Shown piece by piece: positions 49,184 through 60,867 of a stretch of DNA of 64,000 nucleotides. The position numbers and the translations under genes were made by a program. The notes below the pieces were generated by a model, which searched no databases, was not told the origin of the DNA, and worked only from the letters and a program-made list of their open reading frames with translations. The number at the start of each line of letters is the position of its first letter. The first letter of the stretch is position 1. This DNA comes from Tetranychus cinnabarinus (taxonomy: Eukaryota; Arthropoda; Arachnida; Trombidiformes; Tetranychidae): the NCBI GenBank assembly GCA_022266195.1, contig WHVY01000007.1, positions 3,596,001 to 3,660,000 on the forward strand, read 5' to 3'.

Positions 49184-50775
49184 ACAAACAAAGATGCAGA
49201 CTTGGTAACGATCAAAGCTATCAAAAGGGTTGATGAATTAAAAATGAAATTTAAAGTTGGGCTATTACGCAATATAGACCAACACAATACTCTTGACTGA
49301 TTGATTGTTATATCAAACAACAGCATTGGCAATCATCGATGAAATTTGTGCTGGTGAAGAACGTGTCTTGAAAATTTAAACTTATTGTATCGTTAGTTGG
49401 CAATAGTGAATAAGGAATGGTGAACTTTCATTTGTTACTTGGATGAGAAATATATCATGGAAAAAATTAATTGGCCTAACCGTCCTTTAAATTTCCTAAC
49501 TTGTTGGAGATCAAATGCTGATCAGGAATCAAATCAGTTTCTAACTTTAACTGATTTAAACTGATCTTAACCAGTAGAGTTCAGACCTACTTAATAAAAG
49601 TGACGCAATATATTGACAAGTTTACATGTTTACCTGTTTACCTGTTGAAGGCTCTTTAATAATTACAGTAGTTTGCTATCAACACAAGGCAAACTTAATT
49701 CGATTCGCAATTTTTTGATATTTTATCATTTTTTTCAATCCAATCAACTGGCTATTTATCACTTACATTCACACTTTGTTTTATATGGATTCGAAACGTA
49801 TGAAGTGACATTACCGTTTTCCTTGGACCCACCAAAACAACTATTTGCTATATTTATTAATTGTACGTTTGGCTTTGTCGATTCAAGGATCGATTTGAAT
49901 CTGGTTCTACAAGGATAAATAAGCAGTTGATCAATTTTATTGAATTTATCATAACTTTATATTTGAATTTGCAGTTAAACTTTTGTGATATTTCACTCAA
50001 TTTGTTAAAGATCTCTTTGATGCAATAACTTTGGTACTAAAATTCAACATTAGCAGCTTCAATATTATATCTTATATCATTATACATTTATAATTGGATC
50101 ACTATAATATGCTTTATTATGTGATCAAATTTAAATTTGTACCCACTTTTTGTACACTTTCTCATAGAGATAATCTGATCGATGTTACGTTTTTTGGCTG
50201 ATGGCATTGTTGGCACAAAAAAGTGGTTTAATAGCTATTAACTTTCCGTCCTTGATACTTGTTGCTGTGGTTATACACAAAAGGCCGTTATGGTTATATT
50301 ACCTTTATTATTGTTTCACCTTTTTAATGTCGTTATAAATTTCATTGATCACCAACAGCTACTATCATGTTTATGTAGTAGATACAATTTAAATTGTATT
50401 GTAACTCAATTTATGAGACTCTAGCGAAAAAACCACCAATTTTTGAAATAACTTTATTTATTTTAGCTCTGTATGTTCAAAATGTTCACTTGATTAAAAT
50501 TATTTACACCATTCAAAAAATTATTTCTGACTTTTTATTTATATCTTCAATTAAATAAGGTAACTTTTATTACAAGGACAGTCCATTTCTTGATGAAAAA
50601 TATTTACATTAGCTTCGTACACGTAATATCGAGATTTCAATGACATTTATAATTATAGGAGTGTAAATGAAACGATTAATATTTTAATTGATGATGCAAA
50701 GAGTATAAAATCGAGTTTTAGTTGATGAAATTTCAAGAAGTCGAAGTGATAGATTATGAAGTTGATTTTTCCTTT
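49184..50775. other. 3' UTR of the bZIP-like gene and intergenic sequence
   Basis: AT-rich, with no open frame of convincing composition. The 81-codon frame at 49673-49918 is hydrophobic and has no family signature. The right end lies downstream of the FAM32A copy on the minus strand. Confidence 0.5.
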
Positions 50776-51141
50776 TCACTTTGTCCAACTGACTTTTGGG
50801 ATATCATAATGTTCACTCATATTGTCCAATTTACTGTTGAACTCTTCAACCAATCGTCGATGAGATTTTGATGCTTTTTCTAAAATTCTACTCATTTGTA
50901 GCTTCTCCTGTTTCTTAAAACACGCCAATTCAGCTTTTGTCAATTGAATATCACCAGTCTCGTAGTCTTCACGATTCTTTAAATCAATCTCTTTAGTTTC
51001 AGTTTCATTTTTTACATGTTGATCCAATTTTACATCCACTTTGTTGACATTTTTAATTTCTTTGCTCTTCTTTTTCTTCTTCTTCATAGGCATACCTTTT
51101 AATCTTAAAGGTTCACGATTTACTTCACTTAGATCACTCAT
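50776..51141 (-). CDS. FAM32A: FAM32A-like protein, copy A
   Basis: A single-exon gene of 121 aa, near the family length of about 112. The end EHYDIPKVSWTK is the invariant FAM32A terminus, which in human spliceosome structures reaches the active site and supports 3' splice-site use and exon ligation. Upstream are the family's LRLKG opening, a lysine run (KKKKKK), and the helix MSRILEKASKSHRRLVEEFN. It differs from copy B at only four residues (Met/Ile 17, and Ser/Asn, Glu/Asp, Asp/Glu further on). Homology to copy B continues into the 5' and 3' flanks, so this is a DNA duplication, not a retrocopy. Here the upstream homology is split by a 745-bp inverted-repeat element, which may affect expression. 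Confidence 0.9.
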   Translation of the reverse strand: MSDLSEVNREPLRLKGMPMKKKKKKSKEIKNVNKVDVKLDQHVKNETETKEIDLKNREDYETGDIQLTKAELACFKKQEKLQMSRILEKASKSHRRLVEEFNSKLDNMSEHYDIPKVSWTK

Positions 51142-51243
51142 AATAAATAATGAATATCACTAAATTTAAATTAATAATAAGGAAATAAAGACAACTAAAC
51201 AATATCACAAGCTCAATGTATTAATAAACATCAAAACTAGATA

Positions 51244-51988
51244 CCGTAGCCAGTGAAAATTAGCCGACTAGCTAGCCACTAAACTACTTTAGCGAGTCTA
51301 GTCGTGGGTTGAACAGCTAAAATGGCTAATAGCCAAGTGCTGGCTAAAGGCTTAAGCGACTTAAAAAGTTTAAATTCTACCTTTTATTTGAAAAAAGAAG
51401 CTTCAGACAATGATTAATTGCAAAACTTTGCAAAATGAAGAATAAAAAAGGCTCCAATAAGAATTCAAATTAATTCACTTTGTTTTAAGAACGTTTAAGT
51501 TATGGAGACATAAGATCGAGCCACAATAGTTGATCAGATTTTTCCAAAGATTAAAGCATAAGATACAGCAATTGAGAGGTATTGATGTTAGTAAGGGACA
51601 ATGCCCACCTCAAGCGCTAGTTGTCGCATTATTACTGTGATTTACCTTTAATTTTAATCTTTCATTTTTTTGTAAAAAAAAATTAAAAATAGTTTTCCTA
51701 TTTAATTTTGATCAAAATTTTTCTGTGGTGCCCTCCAGTGGGCATTGTCCCTTCAGGTTCTCTGTACCTCTTTACTGCAGTATCTTATACATTAATCTTT
51801 GGATTTTTCACATATTTTCCCCCCTAAAGCCCCCAAAAATTTCGATTTTGTGCTGAAATTAACTGCGCTTAGCCGATAGTTAGCCAATAAACTTGTTTCG
51901 CTCGCTAGTCGGCTAAAGTCGACTTTAGTCACGCTTTATCGGCTTTATTGGTTTTTTAGCTGATTACTAGAGTGTCGGCTGGCTACGG
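51244..51988. mobile_element. 745-bp terminal-inverted-repeat (MITE/foldback) element
   Basis: The ends are CCGTAGCCAG at left and its near-complement CTGGCTACGG at right, each bordered by TA (51242-51243, 51989-51990), consistent with a TA target duplication. Subterminal parts are dense in TAGC/GCTA and AGCCGACTAG-type words in opposite orientation. Inside is a second inverted pair: 51530-51625 (with GGGACAATGCCCACCT) against 51720-51810 (with AGTGGGCATTGTCCC). There is no coding frame. Relative to FAM32A copy B's upstream region, this block looks like an insertion. Confidence 0.75.
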
Positions 51989-52019
51989 TAATAGCAGCCT
52001 GCTCATTCAGTGCGGGGAC

Positions 52020-52125
52020 ATCACTATCTAATCAAAACAGATGTACCAGAAAATTCTAAATTCTGGTATATTTACTGTAGTATTTTAGGTAGATGCTAGA
52101 TGGCCTTACTGTTCAAAATTTTTAA
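52020..52125. promoter_or_regulatory. Displaced piece of the FAM32A copy A upstream region
   Basis: Sequence around 52037-52115 (ACAGATG, GAAAATTCT, TCTGGTAT, AGATGGC at 52098-52104) matches 57143-57215 upstream of FAM32A copy B in the same order. In copy B it begins about 100 bases from the start codon, but here about 900, because of the intervening inverted-repeat element. It is probably the ancestral promoter, now separated from copy A. Confidence 0.55.
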
Positions 52126-52129
52126 TCTT

Positions 52130-52658
52130 CATTCATTCGATGACACCGAGCGTTTAAACTTTAACCTTTAGACCAATAGTTGATAAAGCCATACTGTAGG
52201 TGTCCACTAGGTAGCAAGGTATGGACGGTGCCTTATACCTGTCGCGGTTGGCCGGTCCATAGCAAAATGTTAACTTAACCCTGACTACTAAAGTGTTCAA
52301 AAGCTTACGATTTAAAGCCTGAAAATTCACCTGAATTTGAATTGATTTTAATTTAATGGTTGAATTAAACTTTTGACTACGACTGTATATGAATGCATTT
52401 TACTTGCAGCTTTTACATGCTGAACCCAAGCAAACATTTGAAATCACTTGAAGACATAAATAATTCTTTAAATAAATTAAATGAACTAATTTCAAACCAT
52501 ATTCGACAATTTAATTAAAAGAATAATACAAATATCGGTTTCAAGCGAGCACCACTTGTGAACTAAATCATTTGAAATGGAAACATACATGACTTTTGTG
52601 AAAGAATCTATGATTCGATTTTTTTATATTTTAATCCTGATTTTGAATTGATATAGTT
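52130..52658. other. 3' flank of the coatomer beta gene
   Basis: Mostly AT-rich. A short GC-richer block at 52195-52265 contains TATGGAC and GTCCATA arms that could form a hairpin. No gene is seen. Confidence 0.4.
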
Positions 52659-55600
52659 TCAAGCTGCAGTAGCAATCTTCTGTGTATCATGAATTTTAGT
52701 CCCTAAGCTAAGTGCCATTCCTTGAGATTTAGCTCTGACTCGAACAAATCCGGTAACTTTTCCATCAGGTGTAGATTTTTCAATGCTAACATTGACAAGA
52801 GCGTCTTCTCCGAAAATTGATTTAGCGTAAAGGTTGGCAGCTAGGAAACTACAGTCTCCTGATAGTGCCTGTTGTGGAGTTAAACATTTCATATTAGTCC
52901 ATTTGATTAAGCGTCTTAAATATTCTTGAAGATCAGATATTGGTGTATTAACGGTGACACGATTTTCCCATTCAAAGGCTGCCCACATCTTACGGAATTG
53001 GTGATCATCACAACTAGCAGGCACGATGTAATCCATTATATCTATGTGAATATCGTTTAATACAACAATGTTACGATCTGAGGTAGATCCACTGACATCA
53101 TAAACTGAAAATGAAATGAAAAATTGTTTAATTAAAGATTTTAGTTGGAATTTAGTTAGATATAATTAAAAATATATTTAAAAGATTATTTTGCTTACCT
53201 ATGTTACCAAAGATAATACCATTTTCAGTGGAAGTAACTTTAACTGTTGCTTTTATATTAGCAAAATCATGAGGTGCTAAAACAACTGGTTGAGGTCTTT
53301 CAACAAGCTTTAAATCGCCCAAAGTCGATAATTCGAGCGTACAGTTTTGTAAAACATCACTTGTCTGATTAACGATCAAAACATCAAGACAGATATCATA
53401 TTGATTTACGTTAACGTAACATTCAGCATATACTGGATCGGAGAAGCCAGTTAACTGGGTAACTTTGGAAAGCTTGGAAGCTGACAGAAGGTTTGCGATG
53501 CTAGTCGTTTTTCCATGTGTTATTGATGTCGCTGTTGCACCAACATTACCACTTAAAGCTTGAGACAATGAAAGTTCAAATTGATTTTCAAACATTTCCT
53601 GGTTCTTGCCCAACAGTTGGGAGAAATTGAGATGGTCATCGACTTCAACGAATTTATTTTCTCTCTTCTTGTCCTTTACATCTTCTTCAATACATGGATT
53701 AGCATGTAACATCAGATTGAGACATTCTCTCATTTCGTTAATGAATAAACGTTTCATGATACTTGTAACATTTTCAGATTGTCCTTCTGAACACATTTGC
53801 GATAAGACGACGAGACAAAGAGCTATTCGATCGAAATCATCCTCGCTTATTGATCTTTCTGTTTTATCTGTACTAGGAAGCAAACCTGATGTACGAGCCT
53901 TTCCAAGGTGAAGGATGGAAGTAAGAATCAGCATACATTCAGCTATAAATGAATTCACTTTTCTTAAGGAATCAGAATCTGGATGAGACATTTTAGCTGC
54001 CTTGAACTTGAAAGCCAGTTTAACAAGAGCATTAGCCAAAGCTGAAGCTACGAAGAAGTCGCCATTTAAAAAGTATTCGCGAAGAGGTGGTAGCTTTTTG
54101 CCATCCGTTCGAGATGAAACACTCAAAGCTGATTGAGTAGCATAAGATCCATCAGCAGTAACTAATTTTGTAGGCCCTCCGGTATCATTACTGTTGACGT
54201 TTTCACCACCAGTTTCATTGGTTTCGATTTGGGCTAATTCACTTTCAACAATGGGTATTTCTCCCAAACTGTTTCGAATAGTTGTCATTGCTTCTTGAAT
54301 TAATTCTGGTTCAGTTTCCTCACAATATTCACCTAATAGCCAAATCAATGGTCGATGGACTTGGCAATTTTTAACTGATCCAAAAACTTCTAAAACTTTG
54401 GTCACCAAAAGAGTTTTGTGCTGAGGATTTTTAAATATGTAATCCCGAGCAAAGTTAAAAACTAATGTTGCTGTTGGTTGATCATCACTGGAAAGAAATT
54501 CGAACAGTGTTGTAATAAGTTGGTCCGAGATGAGAACATCAGGATATTTTAGACAAATTTTATGTAAAGTTGACACTAAGGATTGGCGATAGTTACTGGT
54601 ATCTTCATTATTATTTATTGATTCATTCTGTGTTTTCTGTAGCTCTTTCCTCAACAAGTGAACCATCTAAAAAGAACAAAAAATTGGAAAAAAAAATTAT
54701 TAACTTGAATATTTTTTAAATTAATCTTTAAACCTACCTCTTCAGCATTACGAGAAGATATGAGATCAAGTGCTAAGGCCAGAATTTTCTGCTTGACTTC
54801 TAGATCAGAGGCAGAACTCAGAATTCTTATTATATCCATAAGAACATCTTGCAGAACCTTTTCAGCTCCCGAAGTGGAGTCTTTTAAACCAATCAATCGG
54901 TCAAGAACGATAAGCTTTACATTATTATCACTTTCCTTGCAACACAAGTCAATGAAACAGTTGGCAGCAGCTCGGAGGGCAGTAGGAGCTTGTGATAAGG
55001 TTATCAAAGTTGCTGCGGCTTCATACCTAACTGAAGGTGAGGTGGATGTGTTCAATAGATTATAAATTGCTCGAATGAATCTTGATCGTTCGTTGGGATT
55101 TGCAATGCAAACTTTGTAGATTAGTTCTACAATGACCAATTGGAGAGTATCACCAAAACTAGTGATCTGATCTAGACATGAATTTAAATATTCAAGAGCT
55201 TTACTTTGATCCAAATGGATTAACATTAGAAAAGCATTGCGTTTACAGCTAGCATCGGTTTCTCGTGAAATAAATTCGAGAATTAATTCCGGAGCATCAG
55301 GTATCAATTGCTCAAAGTTGATATAGATTTTGAAAATAGCCAAAACAGCATTTCGGCGAACATATGAATGTCGGTGTTCCAGACAGGTTCTTATTGATGT
55401 CATTAATGGTTCAATCAACTCAGGTTCTTTAAGCTTACATAAAAATCTTAAAGTCGATCCTCGTAAAAATTCATTAGGATGCTGTAAATCTTTACGATAT
55501 GCATCACATACTAAAATCATCTCGTGTAGCAATTTACCATCTGTTCCACGTTTAGGTACAATTTCCCAGAATATGAGGAGAAGTTTCTTTATCTCGTGAT

Positions 55601-55969
55601 CCTGTGAAGGCAAAACATATCGAATGATGGTCATCAACATTCGAGGAGAAAACTTCTCTCCACTCAAAATCAAGTGAATTAACTTCTTCAGGGCATCTAC
55701 TTTTTCTTTGACGTCTCCTTTCTCTGTTTAAATGGAAAAGAAAAATGCAGAAAAAAATGTGTGATAGTGAATATGAATAAGATGCTTGAGCAAATAAACA
55801 TAAGAAGCTGAAGAAAAACAGACTGTTTAAAAGGTACGATATATTCAAGAATTTGATACTAAAACTACTTACCAAGAGCATTTCTTAAATTCTGTTCATT
55901 AACAGTTTCACTATCAATGGGTGCATTAATAATGGTGTAGCAAATAGAATCTGCTTGAGTAGTTGTCAT
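52659..55969 (-). CDS. COPB1: Coatomer subunit beta (beta-COP)
   Basis: Four exons (5' to 3'): 55873-55969, 54738-55723, 53199-54666 and 52659-53104; 2997 nt, 998 aa (vertebrate protein about 953). Beta-COP is a core subunit of the COPI coat for Golgi-to-ER and intra-Golgi vesicles, binding ARF1 and cargo. N-terminal HEAT-repeat adaptin segments are near-invariant: DHEIKKLLLIFWEIVPK, RKDLQHPNEFLRGSTLRFLC, LEHRHSYVRRNAVLAIFKIY. The middle has SLGEIPIVESE, SYATQSALS and LNGDFFVASALA. The C-terminal appendage has VTQLTGFSDPVYAECYVNVN, ASTENG-type TENGIIFGNI, then DIMDYIVPASC, MKCLTPQQALSG and YAKSIFGEDALVNVSIEK. Phases are 1, 0, 1. The start codon gives MTTTQADSICYTII, the family's N-terminus. 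The extra length is in the linker around residues 500-700. Confidence 0.97.
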
Positions 55970-56640
55970 GCTGGTAACTTATTTAAAAACAAATCCAGAG
56001 CACAACCAAAATAGCTAGTCAATTGACCCCAAAGAAGGATGAAAGATTATCCGATTAAACAAAACAAAAAACTAAAATAATCAATATAACAATTATTAAA
56101 TAAGTGTGAAAAGCAAATTGTAATTGCCAACGGGTCACTAGAATTTCCTACAATCCATTGGTTGGATTGAAACCGGATTCAAGATGATCCAAATAAACAT
56201 TTACGCGCAAAATTCAAAAACATAACTATTGCTGTGAAAAGATGAACTCAAATTTGAGCGATAATTTAATTTAATGATAACTTTTTTATAAATTTGTCCG
56301 ATTATCAGAGCCTAATAATATTTTTTCTATTAAACATAATCCATTAAATAAAATTTACAAAGTTCCATGTGCAATTTCGAATAGAAGATCAATCAAATTA
56401 AATTAAAATCGGAGTCATACATGATGTAAGTTAGAATTTTTATTGAGTAAAAGATTTTCAATTATTGTTAAGAAATTCAACTACCCAACTTTGATCCAAC
56501 TGAATTGATACAAAATAAGGACACAAATTAACATGTTCACTTTAAAATTAGCAATTTCAAGCGATCAGAACGCTTATATTCGAGAGATATTTACATTTGA
56601 ATTGATTTCATATGAACAAGGTACATGGATTAAGGATAAG
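55970..56640. other. Region between beta-COP start and FAM32A copy B 3' end
   Basis: It must contain the beta-COP promoter and 5' UTR and the FAM32A copy B 3' end. I see no TATA box and no AGATGGC motif here, and no open frame of interest. Confidence 0.4.
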
Positions 56641-56674
56641 AGAATTGGTAGATTATGAAGTTGATTGTTCCTTT

Positions 56675-57040
56675 TCACTTTGTCCAACTGACTTTGGGTA
56701 TATCATAATGTTCACTCATATTGTCCAATTTACTGTTGAACTCTTCAACCAATCGTCGATGAGATTTTGATGCTTTTTCTAAAATTCTACTCATTTGTAG
56801 CTTCTCCTGTTTCTTAAAACACGCCAATTCAGCTTTTGTCAATTGAATATCACCAGTCTCGTAGTCTTCACGATTCTTTAAATCAATCTCTTTAGTTTCA
56901 GTTTCATTTTTTACATGTTGTTCCAACTTTACATCCACTTTGTTGACATTTTTAATATCTTTGTTCTTCTTTTTCTTCTTCTTCATAGGTATACCTTTTA
57001 ATCTTAAGGGTTCACGATTTACTTCACTTAGATCACTCAT
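56675..57040 (-). CDS. FAM32A: FAM32A-like protein, copy B
   Basis: 121 aa, intronless, with the same FAM32A terminal signature (HYDIPKVSWTK) as copy A and only four amino-acid differences. Both frames are open and all family features are kept, so both are probably functional in the spliceosome. The start ATG sits in a context shared with copy A (TCACTCAT on the plus strand). This copy retains a short upstream region and lies head-to-head with the zinc-finger gene, with 290 bases between start codons, suggesting a shared promoter. Which copy is older cannot be told. The intact promoter makes this one the likelier parent. Confidence 0.9.
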   Translation of the reverse strand: MSDLSEVNREPLRLKGIPMKKKKKKNKDIKNVNKVDVKLEQHVKNETETKEIDLKNREDYETGDIQLTKAELACFKKQEKLQMSRILEKASKSHRRLVEEFNSKLDNMSEHYDIPKVSWTK

Positions 57041-57330
57041 ATTAAATAATGAATATCACTAAATTTAAATTAAAAAAAGACAACTAAATTAATTTTATAA
57101 AGCCCAGGTAAACAGAGAAAAATGTAAACAATAATTAAAAAACAGATGCACAAGAAAATTCTGGTATTAAATGAAGTAGTAGCTCAGATAAATGTTAGAT
57201 GGCTCTGCTGTTAACGCTTTTATTATTGTAAATTTAATTTCTCAAATCAGTTGATTAGGTTAACTGTTCTAGTCTCTTTTTAATTTCTGAGTGCTCAATC
57301 ATCAGGAAATTAGATTTCAAAATTATCCAA
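57041..57330. promoter_or_regulatory. Divergent promoter of FAM32A copy B and the zinc-finger gene
   Basis: 290 bases between two divergent start codons. It contains AGATGGC at 57197-57203, in the block shared with the copy A upstream region. No TATA box is clear. Housekeeping-type divergent promoters of this size are common in compact genomes. Confidence 0.5.
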
Positions 57331-58909
57331 ATGGCTGAAGCTAAACTTGCAATGATCGAGGACCGAATCCAGATATTCAAACTTTTGCTTAAAGCAATCC
57401 AAGAATCTCAAGCTGACTTGGACGAGATTGATTCATTAGTAAATAAAATGCAAAATTCAACAATTGGTATTTTTGATACTGTGGATATCAATCAAGAAAT
57501 AGGTAAATATATTTACAAATTATCATTTCATTCTGTTTTCACATGATCTACTTATGGAGAAATAATTGATTTTAATTGTAATGATACAGCTAATTCAGAT
57601 GCGACAAAATTTGATTTGAGATCAGCTAATAAAAATATCGAGATAGCAGAACCAGATCTTTTAAAAATACAGCAAAAGATTCAAGACGAGACTTTGAAAA
57701 AAGTTGTAAGTAAAGGGCAAAAAGATTCATGTTCAGGTACGTTCTTCTGGTTTTATATCATTAGCAATTAGATTGCTGTTCTAATCAAAAGTAGCATTAA
57801 TAGAGACAACTCTTGAAAATCAAGAAACACCAATGAACGAATGGCAAAGGTCGAAAATTGAACCACATGAGACAACTGAACGTGGTAACCCAATGGATAA
57901 ATTGAATGGTTCTACCTGTATCTCTCATGATAGCAGTAGTAGTGATAGTGATTCTGATCATTCTCTTGATAATATATCAGGTAAGTTATGAAACAACATC
58001 GATACGAGCTGAAATAATTGAGCATATCTTTTCCATAGCTGATCTATTATATCACACTTCGGATAATCAACAATCAAACTCAATAAATAACTCAACTTAT
58101 TATGATATCTCATCCAATGCTGGCTTGAAGCGCCCAATCAAATCACCGAAATGTTCAGTATTTTCATGTGAGTAGATACAATAGCAATCCGTTGACTAAG
58201 AGCAAAGAAAAGCATTTCATTGTTTATCTGTTTTATTACAGTACCTAAAACTTTATTGGCAGCCAAAAGGAGAAAACAGGAATTAAGGTGGAAATTGACC
58301 GAAATTTCTCAAGCATCACCTAAAGATAATGAAGTGTTAACTTCAGAATTATCTAAAAAGAAACAGCGAACAGACAATATTCCCAAACTTAAATCTGTAG
58401 GTACTTTAGAAGCAAAGCCTTATACAATTGAAACAAGGTAATCAAAATTCCCATAGCCTCACAATTTATCAATAACACTTTAATTTTTCACCTTCTCTAT
58501 CCTTTCCAATAGATCCTTCAACAACGATCCACTTACAATGAAGGTTATCTGTAAAGCGAGAAACAAAAAAGCTGAAACCAAAGTCTTTTGCCTAAAAATG
58601 TCTAAAAACGATACATTTGTGGATCCAGAAAATATTCACATGCAGTTGAAAAGCTGTATGCGAAGGTTTGGTAATGATTCAAAGTCAAGCTTCGTAAAAT
58701 GTCATTGTAACATTTGCCTGTCAGGAAAACCTGTTATCGGTCGCAGTCATAATCTGCTAAGCCATTTGTATCGGACTGAAAATATTTTACTTCACTGTTG
58801 TTATTGTGATAAAAGCACACAAGACATGAAACGAATGAGGAAACATATTCAAAAGTATCACTGGATTAAAGGGGAAATTTTACAAGATACTGTAGAAGAT
58901 GAAGAATAA
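57331..58909 (+). CDS. Two-zinc-finger C2H2 protein, unrecognised family
   Basis: Six exons: 57331-57502, 57590-57736, 57792-57980, 58039-58167, 58242-58437 and 58513-58909; 1230 nt, 409 aa, all with GT-AG borders. The junctions are phase 1 four times, then phase 2. The N-terminus is a predicted coiled coil (MAEAKLAMIEDRIQIFKLL, then LDEIDSLVNKM). The middle is polar and Ser/Asp-rich (SSSSDSDSDHS), followed by a basic segment (LLAAKRRKQELRWK, SKKKQR), a likely nuclear signal. The C-terminus has two finger-like units: CNIC-x10-H-x4-H, with short spacing, and a canonical C-x2-C-x12-H-x4-H (CCYC ... KHIQKYH), then an acidic end. It is probably a nucleic-acid-binding nuclear protein. I recognise no orthologue, and a lineage-specific origin is possible. 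The five small introns (50-90 nt) contrast with the long introns elsewhere in the window. Confidence 0.85.
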
Positions 58910-60690
58910 GAAATGAGAATCACTACAATTAGGATCATATTGGCCATCAAAAGCAAATGCCTATCAAATGAATTGGTATTCATCAGCTGATTAAAAAGTA
59001 CACACATCATTCAATATCATCTTGAATTGTGCTTGCATTTCATTTCATGTACAGTGTCATCAATCTTGGTTCAATTATCATTGTCATTGTAACATTAACC
59101 CTTTATCACAGTAATCAAGTGCATTTATGTGCTTATATCATTTTACAGAAAAAGAAACTGACAAAGTGTGAGTTGAAATAAACAATCAGCTGCCAAATAT
59201 CTAAACACACTTCTTGTATATCAGAACTGACAATGGTGCCAATTTTAAATCAATACGGTGAATCAAATGGTGTCAACTTCGAGGTTAGGTTAACCACAGC
59301 ACTTGTAATACATAATCTGATCTTCAATCGCTTTTCAACATGATACTCATCAGTTTATTATAATCAGACTTCCGATCTATGGAAGTCGATTTTAGTAACC
59401 GGTAAATGGAGAGCATCACATTTTGGAGTAAAAATTCACTAAATATAATCATTAAATCCATGCAACTTGCAATGGTTATTTCAGCGATTATTAGATCATC
59501 AATCATGTCAATATCTGAAAATGTTTCAAAATAAATGTACACCTATTGCACCAGAAAAATTAGACTCAATCATTGGTAGGAACTCAAGCCCTTGATTAGC
59601 CCTTACCATCTGATTTGACTAGACTCTTGTTGTCAACGATTTACTTTGATATGACCACCCTTGTGATATCCACAAATTGTACAGTTGACTAAATTAAACT
59701 GGAGAAAATTTAAACCAGGAAAATGAACACAGAAATGATTAACTGATTGAACTGATTACACAGAGGTACTTGATGAAGGTAAAGCAAGAAAAATGAACCT
59801 TTTTGTTACCAGATGATTCTGTGGTAATAAAACAATTGATAGACTATCAGAATCATTGATAGGATAATGATATGTAAAGGGAAAATAGTTGAAGTAGAAA
59901 ATATTAATAACAATCAAATAACAATCAAATAAAATGATTAACATGAGAATAAGAAAAGGCAATGTTGAAGCAGTTTCAGTTATACACAACAAACTGATGA
60001 CTGTGGTTTGATTTGGCAGAAACAAGTTTGCAGCTACATTTTTAACGGACAAACTCAACAGAGTCAAGTTTACTTTCAACTGGATAGCAAACATGATCAC
60101 ATCATGAAATGAATCATGTTAAACCATCAATACATTTTGAATTACCTACCAAGTTAACAATGTTTTAAAATTGTAATAAAATGTCAAAATCAAACAAGTA
60201 AGGATTCGACAATTTGATTACTTAACCAAACCTTGAGAACGCCTTTCTGTTCTCTTCAATTCTTGCTTTACTTTGCTCATTGTGTTTATGTTTCTTCTTT
60301 GTTTCGCTTTTTCATTTTCGTGTTTAATTTTTTTGAAGTGTAAGCATCAATCTTGATTTTTTTTCAAATAATTTCATTATTGTTGTTAAATCATCAACAA
60401 CTCTTTTAACAGTGAGTGAATAGTTACCCAAATAATAAAACAACTGACTGGAAATTGAGTATAAACCATCAAAAAGTGCCTCTCATCATTGCTCTGTTAC
60501 ATCTCTTTATATTTGTGACTTCAGTCAACCGCACAATGTGCTCATATCGATAGATGTAATCGTATCTCAACAATTTTTACTGCCGATCAAATCAACTTTC
60601 ATTCTCATTGACAATCAATTTCAAATTGTGAGTCTCAGTGTGAAAACCAGTTCAATAATTTAACTGTTACAGTGAACTATAATCCCAAAC
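58910..60690. other. Intergenic; probable 5' UTR/promoter of the AIG1-like gene at its right end
   Basis: No convincing gene. The minus-strand frames at 59324-59542 and 59756-60100 have hydrophobic, AT-driven composition and no start or splice context. The last few hundred bases should hold the promoter of the gene at 60691, but no TATA box is evident. Confidence 0.45.
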
Positions 60691-60867
60691 ATGGATCAAA
60701 TCAATTGGATTGCCTGGAGATTAGTCTCTTTTTTGGTTCACCTAATGGCTACCTTAGTCTATTTTTATGGATTGGTTTTGTCTGAAATTACATTTCCAGA
60801 TAGAGTAAAGGACTCGGAAGAACCAGCCTGGGCTGGAGATTGGAAATTCCTAACCCGTTGGAATTTT
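60691..60867 (+). CDS. AIG1 / FAR-17a-family membrane protein, first exon only
   Basis: A 59-codon exon ending in TTT|GTAAGT, phase 0. It begins with a short polar start, a first membrane helix (RLVSFLVHLMATLVYFYGLV), a loop and then GDWKFLTRWNF. The G-x-WK-[FY]LT segment before the second helix marks the AIG1/ADTRP family: small multi-pass membrane hydrolases that cleave fatty acid esters of hydroxy fatty acids, using a Thr and a His located further on. Those residues are in exons outside the window, so activity cannot be judged. I found no second exon up to 64000, implying an intron longer than 3 kb. Confidence 0.65.

Noticed and set aside
53606..55599. Plus-strand frames of about 100 codons
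   Set aside because: Antisense shadows of the beta-COP exons.
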